Positions 59,798 through 64,000 of a stretch of DNA of 64,000 bases are shown piece by piece; within the stretch, counting starts at the first letter, position 1, and every line of letters starts with the position of its first letter. The notes under the pieces are model-generated. The model did not search any database, was not told where the DNA came from, and worked only from the letters and a program-made list of their open reading frames with translations. This stretch comes from Streptosporangium amethystogenes (GTDB taxonomy: Bacteria > Actinomycetota > Actinomycetes > Streptosporangiales > Streptosporangiaceae). The stretch spans positions 62,001 through 126,000 of the forward strand of contig NZ_JOEQ01000019.1 in NCBI RefSeq assembly GCF_000721075.1. Direction: 5' to 3'. The position numbers and the translations under genes were made by a program.

Positions 59798-60355
59798 TCA
59801 GTGGCTCTTCATGTTGAGGACCATTGAGTCATACAGCGGCGCCTCGTCCCAAGGTCGCGACTCCCCAACCTTCTTGTATCCCCATGACTCGTACGCCAAT
59901 TGGGCCGGTCTCGCTTCTGGCTCGGGTCGCATCGTCAACGTAACCCGCTCGACCTCCAGACCTTCTATCAGAGCGGTGTGAAGCTTTTTGGCAATGCCGC
60001 GCCGCCGCCACGGGTTTCGGACAGCCAGTTCTATGATGACGAAGGTTCGGTCCCCGGTTTCCCGCGTGAACTCCTCCGGTACCGGTCGAAGCAGCCCTCG
60101 CCACCATTGGGTGTCCGGCGGCAACAGGTATCCGAAAGTGAAACCGATGACTTCCATATCCTCATACGCGATCGCAAGCCGGAAGCCCGGACGTTCGACC
60201 TGACGCTGGAAGCGCTCGATGAACTCTGCGACATCCCGTGGTCCCTCCAGGTACGGAGGCTCGGCGTATACCTCTTCGTACGCTGAAAGGATCGCGTCCA
60301 GCTGCGCCACCGCCCCGCTGCCGTCCCATCGCTGGATGGTCACCTGATCAGTCAT
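59798..60355 (-). CDS. GNAT-family N-acetyltransferase of the FxLD cluster
   Basis: 185 residues. GNAT motif A is clear: IIELAVRNPWRRRGIAKKLH near 109-128, with RRRGIA as the acetyl-CoA pyrophosphate loop; YLEGPRDVAEFI near 35 and LAYESWGYKKVG near 160 are typical flanking parts. ATG 60355 overlaps the stop of the regulator gene, so both are coupled. Located between regulator and precursors, it may modify the peptide, confer immunity or be unrelated; the substrate is unknown. Confidence 0.88.
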   Translation of the reverse strand: MTDQVTIQRWDGSGAVAQLDAILSAYEEVYAEPPYLEGPRDVAEFIERFQRQVERPGFRLAIAYEDMEVIGFTFGYLLPPDTQWWRGLLRPVPEEFTRETGDRTFVIIELAVRNPWRRRGIAKKLHTALIEGLEVERVTLTMRPEPEARPAQLAYESWGYKKVGESRPWDEAPLYDSMVLNMKSH

Positions 60356-61623
60356 ATCGCCCTCTCTGTTAGGTGATTCGATAAGACCTCTACCGAACCG
60401 GCTGTTGTTCGACTGTCGGTCTTCGCGAGAAGGTTGCGGACCTCCCTCAGCCGCCGGATCACACGCCCGGATTCGACTTCTTCCAGATGAGGCAGAGAAG
60501 CAACCGCTTCAGAAGCGGCCTCGTCAGCCTCTCCAGCCAGCACCAGGCTACGGGCCAGAGTGATCCGATAAAGAGCAGCATTACGGGTATAGGTGCGCTC
60601 TTGATGGGCCAGAGCAGCGCGCAGAAACGGAACAGCCGCGTTATGGTGCCCGGTTTCTGCGTAGATCAAGCCCTGCGTGTAACCAAGTTCGGCCTGTCCA
60701 TGGAAGGCTGCCCATGACGGTGCCGGCCGCTCTCGGTCGGAACGTTCAATCACGCGCATCGCACAAGCGAGTTCCCGTCGCGCACCGCTGTTGTCTCGCA
60801 TTTTCGCAAGAGCGCGAGCTTCACGTGCGACGATCATCGATACCAAAATTGGCGACTGCATAGCCTCAGCGCGCAGCCGGGCCGCGCGGGCTAGGTCATA
60901 GCCGTCCCGAGGCCGGTCTTCGTGAATGGCTTGCATACTGAGGCTGGCAAACACCATAACCTCAAGGCTTGGATCACGCAGCATGGTGGCGGTGGTCAAT
61001 GCCTCGCCCCAGAACCGGCGAGCCTCATCTTGCTGGTCGGCATCATAATGCAACCAACCACAATGCTCCGCTGTTTCTCCTGCCAGAAGCTGGAGTTGTC
61101 GGCCGACACTGGCGGGGTAGCTTCCGGTGTTGATCACACGACGAATCCGTTGCAGATGCCGTACGGCAAGAGATCGCACATCACCCCCGCCATAGGCATC
61201 GTCGAGAGCATAGAGCGAACGCAAAACCTCGCGCAGCTCAGCGATATGGGTGGTACCTACAGAGTCGGAACCGGACAGGCTAATACTCGCGGCAGCGCCG
61301 AGGGTATCGGCCAGGAACATTCTACGGTCCAGGCCAAACGTGTTTTCGGATGTCCGCTCGATGTATTCCGTTCTACTCGGAGGCGGCGACGGAAAACCCA
61401 GTTCAGTAGGACTCATGCCGAACATCGCGTGCAGCACCCGCCATGCTCGGGGACGAGGAAGGGGCGGATTCGGTTTGCGCCAACGACGTAATTGTCGCTC
61501 AGTCAAATTAGCCTCCTCCCCCATCAACTGCGCTGACCTCGCGTATTCCGCAAGGAACGCGGCCGCTTGTCCCCAGCCACGCAGTCTGCACTCGCGATCG
61601 AACGCCGTCCACTGCTCGGTCAT
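60352..61623 (-). CDS. XRE-like regulator with TPR region
   Basis: 423 residues from ATG 61623 (frame open to 61770). An N-terminal DNA-binding region with QLRRWRKPNPPLPRPRAWRV near residue 45 resembles HTH regulators of actinomycete RiPP clusters; residues 120-420 form TPR-like helix pairs (LARAARLRAEAMQSPILVSM; LARSLVLAGEADEAASEAVA). It is at the head of the minus-strand locus, immediately before the GNAT, and is a likely cluster regulator. Tandem TPRs could bind the leader or mature peptide (inference). Confidence 0.82.
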   Translation of the reverse strand: MTEQWTAFDRECRLRGWGQAAAFLAEYARSAQLMGEEANLTERQLRRWRKPNPPLPRPRAWRVLHAMFGMSPTELGFPSPPPSRTEYIERTSENTFGLDRRMFLADTLGAAASISLSGSDSVGTTHIAELREVLRSLYALDDAYGGGDVRSLAVRHLQRIRRVINTGSYPASVGRQLQLLAGETAEHCGWLHYDADQQDEARRFWGEALTTATMLRDPSLEVMVFASLSMQAIHEDRPRDGYDLARAARLRAEAMQSPILVSMIVAREARALAKMRDNSGARRELACAMRVIERSDRERPAPSWAAFHGQAELGYTQGLIYAETGHHNAAVPFLRAALAHQERTYTRNAALYRITLARSLVLAGEADEAASEAVASLPHLEEVESGRVIRRLREVRNLLAKTDSRTTAGSVEVLSNHLTERAI

Positions 61624-61790
61624 GTCCGCCTCGGGGTAGTCACCGTTCCTCACGGTAGCGCAGGACTTTTCCAGCGAAAGTCCGCCGAGAGAAGGAAAAG
61701 TCCGGTGAAAGGTCCTCCTTCGCGTCCGGTCTGGTGGCCCGCCCGCACAGTTGCATGGAGGGGAGGGCAAGCAAAGGCAAGGAGAACACG

Positions 61791-62633
61791 ATGACCAGCC
61801 CGGAAAGTTCCATGATGAGTGAAGCCCTCAGACCATACGTTGAGCTGCCCGGTTCGCCTCCTACATCCGCTGGCGTGTATGACACGCTGCGGGGTGGCAA
61901 GGACAATTTCGGGGGCGACCGCGCTACGGCCGAGCAGCTCACCGAGATCATTCCTGAACTGCCCGAGCTGGCCCGCGCCAACCGACAGTTCCTCATCGAG
62001 AGCGTTGAGACCCTCGCCCGCATGGAGATGCGATGGTTTCTCGACCTGGGGTCGGGCCTGCCTTCGAACAGTCCCGCCAAGGATGATCTGCATCGGGTGG
62101 CCCAGCGGATCGTGCCTGGCGCCCGGTTCGTGTATGTGGACAACAACCCGAACGTCGCAGCCCACGGCCGGGCGCTGCTCGCGACGAACGACCTGGTGCG
62201 CATCGTCGAGGCCGATGTCCGAAACACCACCACGTTGCTGCAGCACCCGGACATAGAGGCACTGCGGTCCGGTGGTAAGCCGGGTGCGGTCATCGCCGGC
62301 GCGCTGTTGCACTTCATGCCCGACGACGAGCCGCGACGGATCCTGACCACGCTGCGGGAGTGGATGCCCGAGGGTAGCCACCTGGTGCTCTCACACGCCT
62401 GCCCTGGTGCCATGAGCAAAGAGGATCTGGAGAAGGCGACCGCCGCCTACGTGGCTGCGGACGCGCAGATCTACCCGCGCCCGATGGAGGAGATCGTCGG
62501 GTTGTTCGACGGGTTCGAGGCGCTGGAGCCGGGAGTGGTGCCGCTGGAGCCCCACAGGCCTCGCCGGACAAATGCGCCCGTGACGCAGAGCGGGCACTTC
62601 GTCGGGGGTATCGCCGTGCTACGGAACCGATGA
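61791..62633 (+). CDS. DUF574/Methyltransf_19 SAM-dependent methyltransferase
   Basis: 280 residues from ATG 61791, with GCAAGGAG upstream. The family signature is complete: SAGVYDTLRGGKDNFGGDR near 32-50, ANRQFLIESVE, FLDLGSGLPSN near 87, VYVDNNPNVAAHGRALLA near 115 and PDDEPRRILTTLREWMPEGS near 180. This is the large actinomycete DUF574 group, whose acceptors are mostly unknown. Divergent from the FxLD regulator by 167 bp, so cluster membership is uncertain. Confidence 0.92.
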   Translation: MTSPESSMMSEALRPYVELPGSPPTSAGVYDTLRGGKDNFGGDRATAEQLTEIIPELPELARANRQFLIESVETLARMEMRWFLDLGSGLPSNSPAKDDLHRVAQRIVPGARFVYVDNNPNVAAHGRALLATNDLVRIVEADVRNTTTLLQHPDIEALRSGGKPGAVIAGALLHFMPDDEPRRILTTLREWMPEGSHLVLSHACPGAMSKEDLEKATAAYVAADAQIYPRPMEEIVGLFDGFEALEPGVVPLEPHRPRRTNAPVTQSGHFVGGIAVLRNR

Positions 62634-62727
62634 TGCACAGCGATGGCATCCCCGGCCGGCCGCGAGCGTCGCCCCCCTTCACACGCTATCTATCGACCTC
62701 ACGACGAAACCGGCGGTGATCAACGTG

Positions 62728-63063
62728 ATGGACCAGCCCGGCGACGAGATCATTCTGCGTACCCTCGGCAAGACGGTGGAGGGCAGAAGATTCCAGGCGA
62801 CCCTCACCACGCGATCACATCTGTCTCTCGTCGTCGTCAGGCGCGACAACGCCGCCTTCGGAGGACGGATCACCGTGAGACCCCGGCAGGGTAAGCCGTG
62901 GCTGTGGTGGATCTGGGGAGCGCCCATCGCCCCCGCCAGTGAGATCGAGGCCGCCGCCGCGCATATCGCACGAGCTCTGACGCGCCCGATCGTTCCCCTT
63001 CGATCTCACCCCACGGCTTCGCTCAGCCCTCTCATGAGAGCTAAGTTCCCCCCTCCTCGCTGA
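62728..63063 (+). CDS. Hypothetical protein, about 111 aa
   Basis: ATG 62728 (or GTG 62716); no clear ribosome site. Basic protein with TLGKTVEGRRFQATLTTRSH and GKPWLWWIWGAPIAPASEIE. I recognise no family. It may be real because the composition is coding-like, but its start and expression are uncertain. Confidence 0.5.
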   Translation: MDQPGDEIILRTLGKTVEGRRFQATLTTRSHLSLVVVRRDNAAFGGRITVRPRQGKPWLWWIWGAPIAPASEIEAAAAHIARALTRPIVPLRSHPTASLSPLMRAKFPPPR

Positions 63064-63118
63064 GCGGCAGTCGGCCGCCCACCCATCTGACATTTCCTTT
63101 TACGATTCGGAGCGGTCC

Positions 63119-64000
63119 TTGCGTTCCCCCCAACGGACACTTTCGGTAATTGCCCTGTTGCTTACTGTCGCTATATCGGCCTGTGGCGTCACGGATCCCT
63201 CCAAGGACGTCGCAGAGTCTCCGCTGACCAAGATCAAGGTCGGTGCGTTGCCGGTCCCGGACGCCTCCACCGCTCACATCGCCAGAAATCGCGGTTACTT
63301 CCGCGCCGAAGGGCTCGACGTCAGCATCGCGCCCATCCAAGGTGCCGGTCCCGCCCTGGAAAGCCTCATCGGTGGCAGCTTCGACGTCATCCAGGGCAAC
63401 TACGTCACGGTCATCCAAGCCGCTGACGCCGGGCGGAAACTCACCGTGATCGCCGACAACTACCAGGCCGCACCCGGCACGTTCGTCGTCATGGTCCCCA
63501 AGAACTCCGCCATCAAGAGCATGGCGGACCTGAAGGGCAAAACCATCGGGGTCGCGACGCTGCGCAGCATCGGGACGCTAACGGTCACGGTGGCTCTGCG
63601 GCAGGTCGGCCTGACCGCGAATGACGTGACCTTCAAGGAGTTCCCGCTCCCTGAGATGAAGACGCATCTTCTGGCGGGCAGGGTCGATGCCGCATGGGTC
63701 ACCGAGCCCTACAGCACGCAGATCGGCTACTCCGGCGGCACACAGATCGGGGACATGACCGCGGCCGGCGGCCCTCTGGATATCTTCCCCATCGCCGGGT
63801 GGGTCGTCTCCTCAGAGTGGGCAGCCCGGAACCCGGACCTCGCCGCGAGGTTCCAGCGCGCCATCGTGCGGGCTCAGCATGACGCCGCCGGTGACCGCAA
63901 CGCCGTCGAGGAGATCTTGCCGACCTACACCAAGATCGACTCCGCGACCGCCGCCGTCATCGCCCTGGGCACCTGGCCCGTCACGTGCGACAAGAACCGC
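63119..64000 (+). CDS. ABC transporter solute-binding lipoprotein (SsuA/THI5-like), partial
   Basis: Starts at TTG 63119, with CGGAG 7 bases upstream, and runs off the window after 294 codons. The N-terminus LSVIALLLTVAISACG is a lipoprotein signal with lipobox ISAC, the Cys at residue 24. The mature part has VGALPVPDASTAHIARNRGY, EGLDVSIAPIQGAGPALESL, and SMADLKGKTIGVATLRSIGT, as in SsuA/NMT1-family binding proteins for sulfonates, nitrate or pyrimidine precursors. Permease and ATPase should lie downstream. Found by hand because of its TTG start. Confidence 0.88.
   Translation, partial: MRSPQRTLSVIALLLTVAISACGVTDPSKDVAESPLTKIKVGALPVPDASTAHIARNRGYFRAEGLDVSIAPIQGAGPALESLIGGSFDVIQGNYVTVIQAADAGRKLTVIADNYQAAPGTFVVMVPKNSAIKSMADLKGKTIGVATLRSIGTLTVTVALRQVGLTANDVTFKEFPLPEMKTHLLAGRVDAAWVTEPYSTQIGYSGGTQIGDMTAAGGPLDIFPIAGWVVSSEWAARNPDLAARFQRAIVRAQHDAAGDRNAVEEILPTYTKIDSATAAVIALGTWPVTCDKNR

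Noticed and set aside
1..64000. CRISPR arrays, rRNA or complete tRNA genes
   Set aside because: No regularly spaced repeats or conserved RNA gene cores noticed on reading; a tRNAscan/CRISPR finder run would settle it.

Overview
The window looks like chromosome from a high-GC, antibiotic-type actinomycete. The evidence is the strong G/C third-position bias, GTG/TTG starts, ATGA-overlapped operons, XRE/DUF5753-DUF397 regulator pairs, a pSAM2-like integrative conjugative element, FxLD lanthipeptides and a CebR box. A Streptosporangiales-type host is my inference; no rRNA, tRNA or taxonomic marker is present.

Layout. (1) 1-12,512: one strand of tightly overlapped genes forming an orphan biosynthetic cluster: EF-hand protein, two DegT/StrS-type PLP aminotransferases, a UbiA-like membrane prenyltransferase, an FAD oxidoreductase, an acyl-CoA-transferase between two adenylate-forming ligases, a methyltransferase and an AhpD-like protein. 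A MacB/FtsX-type ABC exporter pair follows it. (2) 12,818-27,927: a 15.1 kb actinomycete integrative and conjugative element (AICE) that splits the exporter ATPase exactly in its Walker A motif. It carries a large serine integrase, a TraB/FtsK translocase, an HUH replication initiator, a Pra-like activator and membrane proteins. Its cargo is a compact cassette in which an asparagine-synthase-like enzyme is encoded behind two paralogous 40-43 residue peptides and a DnaJ-type zinc-finger peptide, divergent from an XRE-TPR regulator and convergent with a GNAT. This cassette is my best candidate for an undescribed RiPP-like system. (3) 27,926-33,860: rest of the ABC transporter, a DUF5666 secreted protein, and a secreted GH5 endoglucanase under a perfect CebR operator. 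(4) 34-51 kb: transposase and recombinase debris, then an accessory island bracketed by a diverged ~170 bp direct repeat. It holds a DUF2637 membrane protein, a protein kinase with a nuclease-like N-terminus, a broken KAP NTPase, a PD-(D/E)XK-like protein, a Mrr-STAND (Avs-like) NTPase and a single-chain restriction-modification enzyme, so it looks like a defence island. (5) 51.3-61.6 kb: a class I FxLD lanthipeptide cluster on the minus strand (regulator, GNAT, two precursors, LanB, LanC, a SpaB_C/isoaspartyl-methyltransferase fusion, TPR protein). (6) 61.8-64 kb: a DUF574 methyltransferase, a small unknown protein and the start of an ABC solute-binding lipoprotein that runs off the end.

How genes work together. 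The first cluster probably activates, transfers and decorates an acyl or aromatic unit; its product cannot be named from sequence. The AICE supplies its own integration, replication and transfer functions. The FxLD cluster probably dehydrates Ser/Thr, cyclises onto Cys, and methylates an Asp of a conserved Asp-Gly step in both cores.
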